Below, one piece after another: positions 1 to 9,230 of a stretch of 64,000 bases of DNA; within the stretch, counting starts at the first letter, position 1, and each line of letters begins with the position of its first letter. The position numbers and the translations under genes were made by a program. Where the stretch lies: assembly GCF_014207635.1 (NCBI RefSeq), contig NZ_JACHIE010000009.1:62001-126000 (forward strand), read 5' to 3'. The DNA comes from Acetobacter lovaniensis. GTDB taxonomy: Bacteria > Pseudomonadota > Alphaproteobacteria > Acetobacterales > Acetobacteraceae. Under the pieces are notes generated by a model, which was given only the letters and a program-made list of their open reading frames with translations, had not been told where the DNA came from and ran no database searches.

Positions 1-1
1 G

Positions 2-196
2 CAGGGGCTGGAACAGCAGATCAGTGCGTTGCATACGCAGCGTGCCCTGCATATGCTTCAGGTTGAAGCCCAGATTCATGACATTCTGACCAGCCAGCAA
101 CTCCAGCAGATTGCCGGGCAGCCTGAGCACCCGCCTGCTTGTAGCAGTAAAGTGCCGCTACCACCCAAGCCTGCCCAGAGTGGCAAGCCAGAGTAG
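2..196 (+). CDS. C-terminal fragment of a Spy/CpxP-like periplasmic protein (5' end outside window)
   Basis: The reading frame is open from the left edge and ends at TAG 194-196, giving 64 residues rich in Gln and Leu and then a Pro/Lys/Ser tail. The stretch ILTSQQLQQI resembles the LTxxQ motif of Spy/CpxP/ZraP periplasmic chaperones and metal sensors, which are short helical proteins. A rho-independent terminator follows 12 bases after the stop, which supports a real gene end. The N-terminus and any signal peptide lie outside the window, so the family assignment rests on one motif and composition only. Confidence 0.5.
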   Translation, partial: QGLEQQISALHTQRALHMLQVEAQIHDILTSQQLQQIAGQPEHPPACSSKVPLPPKPAQSGKPE

Positions 197-208
197 CCAG
201 ATATCAGG

Positions 209-237
209 GGCTGCCGGACGAACCGGCAGCCTTTTTT
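209..237 (+). terminator. Rho-independent terminator
   Basis: A perfect 9-bp stem (GGCTGCCGG pairing with CCGGCAGCC) with a 5-base loop is followed by six T. It closes the transcript of the partial gene ending at 196. Confidence 0.9.
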
Positions 238-341
238 AATAAGATACGCTACCCGAGCAGGAGGTGCCCGGTTTTAGGTGGTGGACAAAAGCGGAGTGGC
301 GGGAGAAAAAAAGACCCAATCTTTCTCCGGTAATTCACGAG

Positions 342-1574
342 ATGACATCTTCTCCCACGGCTCCGATATCCTCTTTTCCATTAAGGCTTATTTTCCTTCT
401 GGGGCTGGTCACGGCCATTGGGCCATTAGCGACAGATATGTATCTGCCCGCTTTTCCATCGGTTGAGCACGATCTGGGTGGTGGGGCCGGGTCTGCGCAG
501 TTTACGCTGGGGGCGTGGTTTTTGGGGCTGGCGCTTGGCCAGTTCTCTCAGGGTCCTCTGTCTGATCGGTTCGGGCGCAAGGGGCCGCTGGTTGTGGGGC
601 TGGGTGTGTATGCACTGGCCTCCGCCGGGTGTGCGCTGGTCGGTAATTATCACCTGTTCTGCGTGTTGCGTTTTATTGGTGCGTTTGGTGGGTCTGCCTG
701 CGCGGTTATTCCGCGTGCAATTGTGCGGGATGTGGCAACAGGCAAAAAAGGCGCACATATTATGGCGCAACTGACACTGGTTTTTGGTGTCATGCCTGTT
801 CTTGCTCCGGGGCTGGGGAGCCTTGTTTTAAAAATTGGTGACTGGCGTTGGATGTTCTGGATTGGAACACTCTACGCGGTTGCGGCCATTATGGGTGTGC
901 TGCTTATGTTGCCCGATACGCTGGCGGTCGAGAGGCGTATCCGTTTCCGTCCAGTGGAAATTTTATGGCGTTATCAGGGGATTTTGCGTGAGCCTGTCTT
1001 TTTTTCCAATGCTCTGATCACAACATTTTCCACTTTTGTCATGTTCGCCTATCTGGGGAGTGCTCCTGTTCTGTTTGAACAGAGGCTGCACTTTTCACCC
1101 GGGGCGTTCGGGCTTTTCTTTGGCGCCAATGCGGCGGCTTTTATTCTGGGCACCCAGATCAACGGGCGTTTGATACATCGTGTATCCATACCTGCCCTGT
1201 TGGATGGGGCTATTCTGTGGGCCTTTGTGTTGGGGTGTGCCTTTGTGGCTCTGGCCTTGGCTGGTGTGGTCGGGGTTGGTCACCCATGGCTGACCTGTGT
1301 CTTTATTGTGGGATTAACCGGAGCTTTGGGGTTTATTGGCCCCAATGGTACGGTCATGTCCTTTTCCCGCCATGGTCATCATGCGGGGAGTGCTTCTGCC
1401 CTGCTGGGGACCATGCAGTACAGCTTTGGCTCGCTGAGCAGTGTGCTCGTTGGTCTGCTGCCCGGAGGGGGCGCCATACCAACCGCCATAGGCATGATGA
1501 CCGGCGTGATGGGTATGGCCATAGGGGATATTCTGCGGCGCAGAACATCCCACCTGTATGATGCAGAGCATTAA
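342..1574 (+). CDS. Bcr/CflA-family MFS drug resistance transporter
   Basis: This is a 410-residue inner-membrane protein with about 12 hydrophobic segments. The N-terminal half carries ATDMYLPAFP after the first membrane segment and GPLSDRFGRKGPL in the loop between segments 2 and 3; both are hallmarks of the Bcr/CflA subfamily of proton-driven drug exporters (bicyclomycin, chloramphenicol and similar compounds). The frame is open further upstream to a GTG at 264, but that would add 26 hydrophilic residues not expected in the family, so I chose the ATG at 342; no strong ribosome binding site decides the question. It is convergent with the following lipoprotein gene, with 9 bases between. The substrate cannot be told from sequence. 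Confidence 0.85.
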   Translation: MTSSPTAPISSFPLRLIFLLGLVTAIGPLATDMYLPAFPSVEHDLGGGAGSAQFTLGAWFLGLALGQFSQGPLSDRFGRKGPLVVGLGVYALASAGCALVGNYHLFCVLRFIGAFGGSACAVIPRAIVRDVATGKKGAHIMAQLTLVFGVMPVLAPGLGSLVLKIGDWRWMFWIGTLYAVAAIMGVLLMLPDTLAVERRIRFRPVEILWRYQGILREPVFFSNALITTFSTFVMFAYLGSAPVLFEQRLHFSPGAFGLFFGANAAAFILGTQINGRLIHRVSIPALLDGAILWAFVLGCAFVALALAGVVGVGHPWLTCVFIVGLTGALGFIGPNGTVMSFSRHGHHAGSASALLGTMQYSFGSLSSVLVGLLPGGGAIPTAIGMMTGVMGMAIGDILRRRTSHLYDAEH

Positions 1575-1583
1575 CGCCCTGCG

Positions 1584-1985
1584 TTATTTGGATTTCTGCA
1601 CCTGCGCGTTGTCCGGCCTGCCGTAAACAGCCTGCGCCTGAGGCGTAATGGTATGGCCATCTTCCGTAAGCATTGGGCCAGCAGAACCACCTCCATCATA
1701 CATGGGGGGCAGAACTTCGTAGTGGTCTTCGGGTTTGGGGGGCGTATCCGGTTTTTTTATGCCTGCGGCCCGCTGGGCGGCCTCCAGCTTTTCCTGCCGT
1801 TCGACATCTCTCTGTGCGGCCCGTGCTTCTGCCGGTGCGGCCTCGGGTAAAAAACGACCGGGGCGTTCGGGGGGGAGATCAATATCATCCCCCTCGATCA
1901 GATGGTGGCAGCCTGCCAGCAATGGAGCGAGCAGGAGCAACCCCCTAAAACAAGCGCTGTTTTTTTTTCCCAGAAGCATGGGCAA
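1584..1985 (-). CDS. Small lipoprotein of unknown function
   Basis: The product has 133 residues. A basic N-terminus and a hydrophobic stretch end in the lipobox LLAGC, so the mature protein should begin at a lipidated Cys and be membrane-anchored in the periplasm. The rest is charged and Pro/Ala/Glu-rich with no recognisable domain; the middle third (RAAQRDVERQEKLEAAQR) is likely helical. It is the last gene of a minus-strand cluster after the Trm112-like, Lon-domain and thioredoxin genes. The family is not recognised; it may be restricted to acetic acid bacteria. Confidence 0.7.
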   Translation of the reverse strand: MPMLLGKKNSACFRGLLLLAPLLAGCHHLIEGDDIDLPPERPGRFLPEAAPAEARAAQRDVERQEKLEAAQRAAGIKKPDTPPKPEDHYEVLPPMYDGGGSAGPMLTEDGHTITPQAQAVYGRPDNAQVQKSK

Positions 1986-2013
1986 ATCCGAGGCAGAGGG
2001 AAAAAAACGTCAG

Positions 2014-2199
2014 TCAGCCTTCAATACGGCGGGCTTCATCTGGCAGCATAACGGGAATGCCATCAAGGATGGGAAAGGCCAGTCCGGCTTTTTCGCTGAT
2101 CAGTTCATTGGTCTGCGCGTTAAAAACCAGTGGGCCTTTGGTCACGGGGCAGACCAGAATGGACAGAAGGCGCGGATCAAGCGGTGCTGTATCGGACAT
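2014..2199 (-). CDS. Trm112 family (UPF0434) protein
   Basis: A 61-residue protein typical in length for UPF0434/YcaR. It has the characteristic [14 protein letters not shown] near the N-terminus and [16 protein letters not shown] at the C-terminus. Eukaryotic and archaeal Trm112 is a zinc-binding activator of methyltransferases; the bacterial small form keeps the fold but often only part of the Cys set, and here only one Cys is present. The gene lies 23 bases downstream of the Lon-substrate-domain gene, an arrangement I recall as common in alphaproteobacteria. The bacterial role is not established. Confidence 0.88.
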   Translation of the reverse strand: MSDTAPLDPRLLSILVCPVTKGPLVFNAQTNELISEKAGLAFPILDGIPVMLPDEARRIEG

Positions 2200-2222
2200 A
2201 AAACGGTTCCCACATCATATTG

Positions 2223-2930
2223 TCAGGAAGGAGGGCCTTCCTGTTCCGGACCGGACAGGTCTAGCAGTGTTTGCAGGACCCGCACACGGTCTGTCAGATT
2301 TTCTGCATCCAGCAATGCCTGTTTTTCCGCCGGAGGGAAAGGACAGATCATGGGTAAAGTCACCAGAAGCAGGCTGTCGTCCATCTGTTCTATCAGGGAC
2401 CAGCGGGCATTCAGCCCTTTTTTTTGAAAATAATTCTTCAGCGAGTTCAAAAGCTGGGTCCGGTCAAACGGTTCGGACGGAATTTCGTTCAGGTCCCCCG
2501 CAAAGGAGGATACGTCAATACGCGCAACCCGGTACCCACGGCGTAGCCCCGTCTCACGCAGCAGGCGGAAGCGGAGCAGGCCGGTCAGGGTCATGGCGTA
2601 GGTGCCATCGGCCCGTTCGGTCATGGATGTCAGGCGACCAAGGCAGCCAGTGGTATAAAGGGGCGGTGCTTCGTTCCCTTCGTCTTCATCTTCCTGCCAG
2701 CGGGGCTGGATCAGGCCGATCAGCCTGTGTGACGCTAGGGCATCTTCCACCAGTGCAATGTAGCGGGGCTCAAACACATTGAGCGGCAGCTTGCCCCGGG
2801 GCAGAAGCAGCACGCCACTGAGCGGGAAAAGCCCCACTTCTGGCGGAATATCCGCCAGTGTCATGTCCCCCAGCCGTGGAATGCGGCGGGGAACATCATC
2901 ATCTACAAACAGGGGTGTTGTGCGGGGCAA
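2223..2930 (-). CDS. LON peptidase substrate-binding domain protein
   Basis: The 235-residue product is a stand-alone Lon N-terminal (LAN/PUA-like) domain with no ATPase or protease part. Family marks are VGLFPLSGVLLLPRGKLPLN and FEPRYIALVEDAL early in the chain, and YAMTLTGLLRFRLL in the second half. The start is a TTG, 8 bases after the stop of the thioredoxin-like gene, so translation is probably coupled; the next in-frame ATG (residue 23) would cut just before the domain, so the true start is uncertain. Proteins of this kind are thought to bind substrates or regulate proteolysis, but no defined function is known to me. Confidence 0.85.
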   Translation of the reverse strand: MPRTTPLFVDDDVPRRIPRLGDMTLADIPPEVGLFPLSGVLLLPRGKLPLNVFEPRYIALVEDALASHRLIGLIQPRWQEDEDEGNEAPPLYTTGCLGRLTSMTERADGTYAMTLTGLLRFRLLRETGLRRGYRVARIDVSSFAGDLNEIPSEPFDRTQLLNSLKNYFQKKGLNARWSLIEQMDDSLLLVTLPMICPFPPAEKQALLDAENLTDRVRVLQTLLDLSGPEQEGPPS

Positions 2931-2938
2931 GGTGCGGA

Positions 2939-3895
2939 TCAGGAGAACAGGAGGGAGGACAGGCGGCGGCGGGACAGAACCGTGGCGGGGTCATCGTTCC
3001 CCCATGCTTCAAAAAAGCGCAGGAGCTGCTGGCGCGCCGCGCCATCCTTCCAGCCCCGGTCGGCTCTGATGATGTGGAGCAGTTCGTTTGCGGCATCCTC
3101 CCGCTTGCCTGCGGCGTTCAGGGCCGTGGCCAGTTCACAGCGGGCTTCGTAGTCTTCGGGGTTGGCGTCCAGCCGTGCCCGAATGCCTTCCATGGCTTCG
3201 GCTGCCTGACGGCCTTCCTTTTTCAGCTCAAGGGCCGCACGGGCTCCGGCAACTTCCGGGGCATCCGTAATTTTTGCGGGCACATCGGCCAGCGCTGCTG
3301 CTGCGGCCTCTTCATCATCAAGAGCCAGCATGGCGCGGATCAGCCCGCCCCAGGCTTTGGCGTTTTCGGGTTCCTCGCCAATAACGGTGGAATACATGGC
3401 TGCGGCTTCGGCGGGCTGGCCTGTTTCCATGGCCACATCGGCTTCGTGCAGTTGCTCTGTTGCGGGTAGAGTGCCGCCCCCGCTGGCTTTGAGCAGGGTT
3501 TCCACAAATTTTTTCACTTCACTTTCGGGCAGTGCTCCCTGGAACAGGTCCAGAATCTGCCCTTTCCAGAAAGCGGCCACAAGTGGAATGGACTGGAGCG
3601 GCAGACCAGCCTGCGCCAGCTGGCCTGCAAGGGCGCGGTTGGCTTCAATATCAATTTTAACCAGGCGTACCTTGCCTTTGGCAGCGGTGACGACTTTTTC
3701 CAGAATGGGGGTCAACTGTTTGCACGGGCCACACCATTCCGCCCAGAAATCCACCAGAACGGGCACGTTCCGGCTGGCGTCCATAACGTCGTGCATAAAG
3801 CTGGCCTGCGTACCATCGATAATGACAGCAGCAGCATCCGAGCCGCCAAAACTGTTATCCGAGCCCGGGGCTGGCTGACCGATCAGATGCTCCAT
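2939..3895 (-). CDS. cnoX: Thioredoxin-domain TPR chaperone (CnoX/YbbN type)
   Basis: The 318-residue protein has an N-terminal thioredoxin domain (about 25-130) with an intact WCGPC active site at 54-58, then a helical TPR-like region to the end. This is the CnoX/YbbN architecture: a holdase and co-chaperonin of GroEL that protects against oxidative misfolding. E. coli CnoX lacks the redox-active pair, whereas this protein keeps both cysteines, so it probably also has thiol-disulfide activity. It is the first gene of the minus-strand cluster running into the Lon-domain, Trm112 and lipoprotein genes, and is divergent from uvrA with about 240 bases between. Confidence 0.88.
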   Translation of the reverse strand: MEHLIGQPAPGSDNSFGGSDAAAVIIDGTQASFMHDVMDASRNVPVLVDFWAEWCGPCKQLTPILEKVVTAAKGKVRLVKIDIEANRALAGQLAQAGLPLQSIPLVAAFWKGQILDLFQGALPESEVKKFVETLLKASGGGTLPATEQLHEADVAMETGQPAEAAAMYSTVIGEEPENAKAWGGLIRAMLALDDEEAAAAALADVPAKITDAPEVAGARAALELKKEGRQAAEAMEGIRARLDANPEDYEARCELATALNAAGKREDAANELLHIIRADRGWKDGAARQQLLRFFEAWGNDDPATVLSRRRLSSLLFS

Positions 3896-4132
3896 CTGGT
3901 TCTGTTCCTCAAATTTCTGTCACGCAGGCAAAATGGTACCTGTCGTGCTTTTGGCCACAGTACATCACTTGTGCCTGTAAATGGTCAATCATGTTCGCAA
4001 GCGCAATGGTCAGAATGGCCGGTCAGGGCATTTTGCATGGCGGCTCCCTCTGGTGTGTTTCATGGATTGCATAGGGACGGATTAAAGCGCCATAATAGAG
4101 GACAAAACAGGAACGACGGTAAAGAGCTCTTC

Positions 4133-6997
4133 ATGACAAAATCAGGTCTTCGAGGTCAGCACAGCATTCGGGTGCGTGGGGCGCGTGTCCATAACCTGAA
4201 GAATGTTGATATCGATATCCCCCGTGACCGGCTGACCGTCGTGACCGGGCTTTCGGGGTCGGGCAAATCCTCTTTGGCGTTCGATACCATTTACGCGGAG
4301 GGTCAGCGCCGGTACGTGGAGAGCCTGTCCGCCTATGCGCGCCAGTTTCTGGAGCTTATGGGCAAACCCGATGTGGACTCCATAGAGGGCCTGTCCCCCG
4401 CGATTTCCATCGAACAGAAAACAACCTCCAAAAACCCGCGTTCTACCGTGGGTACGGTCACGGAAATATACGACTATATGCGTCTGCTCTGGGCGCGGGC
4501 AGGTGTGCCGTATTCCCCCGCCACGGGCCTGCCTATTGAGGCGCAGACCGTAACCCAGATGGTGGACCGTATTCTGGCCATGCCCGAGGGCACGCGGCTT
4601 ATGCTGCTGTCCCCCGTTATTCGGGACCGCAAGGGTGAATACCGCAAGGAACTGGCCGAACTCCAGCGCAAGGGTTTTACCCGTGTGCGGGTAGATGGCA
4701 CGCTGTACGAAATTGCAGAAGCCCCCAGCCTGAACCGCAAACTCCGCCACACGGTGGAAGTGGTTGTGGACCGCGTGGTGGTGAAACCCGGCGTGCAAAC
4801 CCGTCTGGCGGACAGTCTTGAAACCGCGCTGACCCTGAGTGATGGCATTGTCTATGCCGAGGAAGTACTTAAGGACGAAGAGCGCGAACCGGAAAAACTG
4901 ATTTTTTCATCGCATTTTTCCTGCCCTGTCAGCGGGTTTACTCTGGAAGAGATAGAACCACGCCTGTTCTCCTTCAATGCGCCGCAGGGTGCCTGCCCGG
5001 CCTGTGATGGTCTGGGGGTGGAAACATACTTCAACCCGGTTCTGGTTGTGCCTGATATTGCACTCTCCCTTAAAAAAGGCGCTATTGCACCGTGGAAAGA
5101 TGCAAAATCCCCTCTTCTGGAGCAGACGCTGCAAAGTCTGGCACAGCATTTTGGCGTCAGCATGGATACCCCCTGGCGCGACCTGCCGGAGCAGGCCCAG
5201 AACGGTATTCTGTATGGTGTGGAAGACGATATAAGCTTTACCTATCAGGATGGTAAAAAAAGCTATGTTGTCGAACGGCCGTTTGAAGGGGTTCTGACAA
5301 GCCTGCAAAAAAGACTGACCAATACGGAGAGTGCGTGGGTTAAGGAAGAACTTTCCCGTTATCAGTCAGAAAAAGCCTGCCATGTCTGCCATGGTGCGCG
5401 CCTGCGGCCCGAAGCCCTGTCTGTTCGCGTAGCGGACAAAACCATTGCGCAGGCCTGCGACCTGTCCATTGGGCATGCGCTGGGCTGGTTTGACACGGTT
5501 CTGCCAACCCTTACCCCCCAGCGGGCAGAAATTGCCCGGCGTATCCTGCGTGAGATTCTGGAACGTCTGAAATTCCTAGATGATGTGGGGCTGGATTACC
5601 TGACCCTCTCGCGCGGGTCAGCCACCCTTTCTGGGGGGGAGAGCCAGCGTATCCGTCTGGCAAGCCAGATTGGATCGGGGCTTACGGGGGTGCTTTATGT
5701 GCTGGATGAGCCGTCCATCGGGCTGCATCAGCGCGATAACGCACGCCTGCTGGGGACTCTCGACCGGTTGAAAAACCTTGGGAATACACTCATTGTTGTC
5801 GAACATGATGAGGACGCCATAAGAAGTGCTGACTGGCTGGTGGATATGGGGCCCGCAGCCGGGGTCAATGGCGGTCAGGTCGTGGCACAGGGCACACCGG
5901 AGCAGGTTGCCAAAAACCCTGATAGCCTGACGGGCGCTTACCTGTCTGGTCGCAAGCGGATTGAGGTGCCACAGCAGCGCAGGCCCGTGAACAAAAAACG
6001 GATGCTTACGGTGGAAGGGGCAACGGGGCATAACCTTAAAGACGTAACCGCGCATTTTCCGCTTGGCACGTTTACATGCGTAACCGGTGTTTCGGGGAGC
6101 GGTAAATCAACTCTGGTGATTGATACGCTTTACAAGGCGCTCTCACGCCAGCTTATGGGGGCTGCCACCTCGCCCGAGCCGTATAAAAAAATCAAGGGCA
6201 TGGAACTGCTGGACAAGATTATTGATATTGACCAGTCCCCCATTGGCCGCACCCCCCGCTCCAACCCCGCAACCTATACCGACCTGTTCACCCCTATTCG
6301 GGACTGGTTTGCCGAACTGCCAGAAAGCAAGGCCCGAGGGTACAAGGCGGGGCGTTTTTCCTTCAATGTCAAAGGGGGACGGTGCGAGGCCTGTCAGGGC
6401 GATGGTGTGCTTAAAATAGAAATGCACTTCCTCCCAGATGTGTTTGTTACCTGCGATGCCTGTAAAGGTGCGCGCTATAACCGCGAAACACTGGATATCC
6501 GCTTCAGGGGTAAAACCATAGCGGATGTGCTGGCCATGAGTGTGGATGAAGCCTACCCGCTCTTTTCCGCCCAGAACCGGATCCGCGACCGGCTGGCCAT
6601 TTTGCAAAAGGTTGGTCTGGGCTATGTGGCACTTGGCCAGCAGGCAACGACCCTATCGGGGGGGGAAGCACAGCGCATCAAACTTTCCAAGGAACTGGCG
6701 CGCAGGGCTACGGGCAGAACCGTCTATATTCTGGATGAACCTACAACCGGGTTGCATACAGAGGATGTTAGAAAACTTCTGGAAGTTTTGCATGCACTGG
6801 TCGATCAGGGGAACACGGTTATCGTGATCGAGCATAATCTGGAAGTTATCAAGACTGCGGACTGGCTTATAGATGTAGGGCCGGAAGGGGGCGATGGGGG
6901 TGGCACCATTGTTGCCGAAGGCACGCCCGAAACCATTGCTGCATGCAAAAAAAGCTATACGGGTCAGTTTCTTGCCCCTCTTCTGGTGCAGTCATAA
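4133..6997 (+). CDS. uvrA: Excinuclease ABC subunit A (UvrA)
   Basis: The 954-residue protein is the damage-recognition ATPase of nucleotide excision repair, working with UvrB and UvrC. It has two ABC modules: Walker [10 protein letters not shown] at about 39-47 and GVSGSGKST in the second half, each with an LSGGE signature ([32 protein letters not shown]). Zinc-finger cysteine pairs are visible ([40 protein letters not shown]). Length matches the family (about 940-960). The frame continues upstream, but the ATG at 4133 gives the conventional N-terminus. No clear SOS box was found in the 240 bases upstream. The TAA stop shares one base with the next gene's ATG. Confidence 0.97.
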   Translation: MTKSGLRGQHSIRVRGARVHNLKNVDIDIPRDRLTVVTGLSGSGKSSLAFDTIYAEGQRRYVESLSAYARQFLELMGKPDVDSIEGLSPAISIEQKTTSKNPRSTVGTVTEIYDYMRLLWARAGVPYSPATGLPIEAQTVTQMVDRILAMPEGTRLMLLSPVIRDRKGEYRKELAELQRKGFTRVRVDGTLYEIAEAPSLNRKLRHTVEVVVDRVVVKPGVQTRLADSLETALTLSDGIVYAEEVLKDEEREPEKLIFSSHFSCPVSGFTLEEIEPRLFSFNAPQGACPACDGLGVETYFNPVLVVPDIALSLKKGAIAPWKDAKSPLLEQTLQSLAQHFGVSMDTPWRDLPEQAQNGILYGVEDDISFTYQDGKKSYVVERPFEGVLTSLQKRLTNTESAWVKEELSRYQSEKACHVCHGARLRPEALSVRVADKTIAQACDLSIGHALGWFDTVLPTLTPQRAEIARRILREILERLKFLDDVGLDYLTLSRGSATLSGGESQRIRLASQIGSGLTGVLYVLDEPSIGLHQRDNARLLGTLDRLKNLGNTLIVVEHDEDAIRSADWLVDMGPAAGVNGGQVVAQGTPEQVAKNPDSLTGAYLSGRKRIEVPQQRRPVNKKRMLTVEGATGHNLKDVTAHFPLGTFTCVTGVSGSGKSTLVIDTLYKALSRQLMGAATSPEPYKKIKGMELLDKIIDIDQSPIGRTPRSNPATYTDLFTPIRDWFAELPESKARGYKAGRFSFNVKGGRCEACQGDGVLKIEMHFLPDVFVTCDACKGARYNRETLDIRFRGKTIADVLAMSVDEAYPLFSAQNRIRDRLAILQKVGLGYVALGQQATTLSGGEAQRIKLSKELARRATGRTVYILDEPTTGLHTEDVRKLLEVLHALVDQGNTVIVIEHNLEVIKTADWLIDVGPEGGDGGGTIVAEGTPETIAACKKSYTGQFLAPLLVQS

Positions 6998-7815
6998 TGA
7001 AAAAATCATGGTTATGCGGTCTGTTTTTAGGGACACTGTCGGTATTACCCCTGCCAGCGCAGGCCCAGTGCCTGAACCTTGCCAGAAGTGTTCTGTTTGA
7101 AAAACTGACATGGACCGAAATTGCACAGGATATATCCTGTGGTTTTACAACCATTATTGTGCCTGTGGGAGGTACGGAGCAGAGTGGACCGTACATAGCC
7201 GTTGGCAAACATAACAGCCGTGTGCAGTTTCAGGCTGAAAGAATAGCCCGTCAGTCCGGCAGAACACTGGTGGCTCCTGTGGTAGCCTACGTGCCGGAGG
7301 GGGGTACTGCTCCGCGTACATCGCATATGCGTTTCCCCGGTACCATTACATTACCGCCCGATGTGTTTGACAGAATGCTGGCCTCCATAGCCGAAAGTTT
7401 TCGGGTGCAGGGGTTTAAGCTGGTTGTTCTGATCGGTGATCACGGTGGCTACCAGAAAGATATGGAAAAACTGGCCACGCAACTGAATGTGCGGTGGCAG
7501 GCCACAGGTGCAAGGGTGCTGTATGTGCAGGATTACTACAATGTGATCCCCCACCAGTATAGCGAATGGCTCCGGCAGAATGGCTACAGGCTGGATGTGG
7601 GCCAGCATGCGGATATAGGCGATACATCGCTCATGCTTGCGGTTGATCCATCCATGGTCCGGGAGGAGGCCCTGCGGCACGCGCCCAACCCGTCTGCGGC
7701 GCAGGGGATTTATGGAGGAGACCCGCGGAGAGCCACGTCCACACTGGGGCAGCCCGGTTTGTCCATGCAGGTGGATGCGGCCGTTAAAGCCATTGATGAT
7801 GCACGCAGCAAATAA
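6997..7815 (+). CDS. Exported creatininase-family protein
   Basis: The 272-residue product begins with a clear signal peptide ([19 protein letters not shown], then PAQAQ), predicting periplasmic location, which is unusual for creatininase-type amidohydrolases. Family motifs are VPVGGTEQSGP (57-65) and IGDHGGYQ (147-153). In Pseudomonas creatininase the metal ligands include the Glu and His of an EQHGP motif and an Asp about ten residues later; here Glu61 is kept, the His is Ser63, and the later position reads KH (71-72), so the metal site is modified. The ATG overlaps the uvrA stop by one base, so the two genes are translationally coupled. Substrate unknown. Confidence 0.8.
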   Translation: MKKSWLCGLFLGTLSVLPLPAQAQCLNLARSVLFEKLTWTEIAQDISCGFTTIIVPVGGTEQSGPYIAVGKHNSRVQFQAERIARQSGRTLVAPVVAYVPEGGTAPRTSHMRFPGTITLPPDVFDRMLASIAESFRVQGFKLVVLIGDHGGYQKDMEKLATQLNVRWQATGARVLYVQDYYNVIPHQYSEWLRQNGYRLDVGQHADIGDTSLMLAVDPSMVREEALRHAPNPSAAQGIYGGDPRRATSTLGQPGLSMQVDAAVKAIDDARSK

Positions 7816-7950
7816 ATACGTAAAATAACTTGCCTATAATAATAAATGAAAGATTTTAATCGCCCCCGAATAGACGTTATTTACGCCGCATGATAAATGC
7901 GGAGCCGTATCAGGAGTTAAAGTGATAACAGGCACAGAAGGGTCTGGGTT

Positions 7951-9153
7951 ATGGGTTTTAAGCAGTATCTGGTTGCGGCGGTTGCCATTGTTGGCTTAGG
8001 TGCTGGCAGTGCGCCTGGTTGGGCGCAGGATGTCGGTACTCCGTCCGAGGGCGGGAGCCACACGGCGGCTTCTCTGGTGCAGACCATTCCCGGCATGCCC
8101 CCAGTCTCCAACCCGGCCAACCTGTACAGCGAAACAGGGGGCAGTCACATTGCGCCGGAAGTGGCGCGGGATCTGGAACGGGTTTACGTGCCCAACCTGC
8201 GTTCGAACGATGTGTCTGTCATCGACCCGGCCACCAACAAGGTGGTGGATCGCTTCCCCGTGGGGAAAAGCCCCCAGCATGTTGTGCCGTCATGGGACCT
8301 GCGCACCCTGTGGGTCACCAACAATGCGGAAGGCACCGTGCATGGCAGCCTGACCCCCATTGACCCGCGTACGGGTCGCCCCGGCCCGTCCATTGCGGTG
8401 GATGATCCCTACAACATGTATTTTACGCCAGATGGCAAATCGGCCATTGTGGTGGCCGAAGCCCGTAAACGTCTGGACTTCCGTGACCCGCATAGCATGC
8501 AGTTGCAGCAGTCCATTGATGTGCCCGAGTGCAAGGGCGTCAACCATGCCGCTTTTTCCATAGATGGGCGCTACGCCATTTTCACCTGCGAATTTGGTGG
8601 CCATCTGGTCAAGGTGGATATGGTTGAGAAAAAGGTTCTGGGGTACCTCAAGCTGTCCAGTGGTGGTATGCCGCAGGATGTTCTGGTCTCCCCTAACGGC
8701 AAAATCTTTTATGTTGCCGATATGATGGCCGACGGCGTGTTTCTGGTGGATGGAGATACATTCCGCGAAACAGGCTTTATCCACACGGGTCTGGGCGCAC
8801 ATGGGCTGTACCCCAGCCGTGATGGTACAAAAATGTACGTTGCCAACCGTGGATCCCACCTGATTCATGGGCACCCCCACAGTAAGGGCGGTGGGGTTTC
8901 GGTCATTGATTTTGCTACAAACAAGGTTGTGGCGACATGGCCTGTCCCCGGTGGTGGCAGCCCGGATATGGGCAATGTCAGCGCGGATGGTAAATCCCTG
9001 TGGCTGTCTGGCCGGTTTGATGATGTGGTTTACCGGATTAACACCAAGGACGGGAGCATGATCAGCATTCCGGTTGGGCAGGAGCCGCATGGCCTGACCG
9101 TATGGCCGCAGCCGGGCCGGTATTCCATTGGGCATACGGGTATCCTGCGCTAA
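7951..9153 (+). CDS. Exported YVTN-family beta-propeller protein
   Basis: The 400-residue protein has a signal peptide ending near WAQD (about residue 26), then repeated blades with the YVTN-type motif: VYVPNLRSNDVSVIDPATNK at about 79-98, further blades such as MYVANRGSHLIHG, and VSVIDFATNKVV near 315. This gives a seven-bladed propeller in the periplasm. Such proteins are often scaffolds or accessory partners of periplasmic dehydrogenases, but no partner gene lies next to this one. A TATAAT hexamer at 7835-7840 and a small hairpin (7886-7902) lie in the 135-base upstream gap; no matching -35 is obvious. A terminator follows directly, so it is likely monocistronic. Confidence 0.82.
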   Translation: MGFKQYLVAAVAIVGLGAGSAPGWAQDVGTPSEGGSHTAASLVQTIPGMPPVSNPANLYSETGGSHIAPEVARDLERVYVPNLRSNDVSVIDPATNKVVDRFPVGKSPQHVVPSWDLRTLWVTNNAEGTVHGSLTPIDPRTGRPGPSIAVDDPYNMYFTPDGKSAIVVAEARKRLDFRDPHSMQLQQSIDVPECKGVNHAAFSIDGRYAIFTCEFGGHLVKVDMVEKKVLGYLKLSSGGMPQDVLVSPNGKIFYVADMMADGVFLVDGDTFRETGFIHTGLGAHGLYPSRDGTKMYVANRGSHLIHGHPHSKGGGVSVIDFATNKVVATWPVPGGGSPDMGNVSADGKSLWLSGRFDDVVYRINTKDGSMISIPVGQEPHGLTVWPQPGRYSIGHTGILR

Positions 9154-9179
9154 AAACCATCGGGTTTTCTGGACGGATC

Positions 9180-9214
9180 AAAAGCCTTTCCTCATAATGG
9201 GGAAAGGCTTTTTT
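9180..9214 (+). terminator. Rho-independent terminator
   Basis: A 12-bp stem (AAAAGCCTTTCC with GGAAAGGCTTTT) with a 9-base loop and further T after it. It closes the beta-propeller gene and isolates it from the helicase-like gene downstream. Confidence 0.9.
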
Positions 9215-9230
9215 GGTTTAGGGGGTAAAC

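Noticed and set aside
3896-4132. Possible LexA box upstream of uvrA.
   Set aside because: Isolated GTTC motifs occur (for example GTTCTGTTCC near 3899), but no GTTC-N7-GTTC and no copy of the recA palindrome were found.
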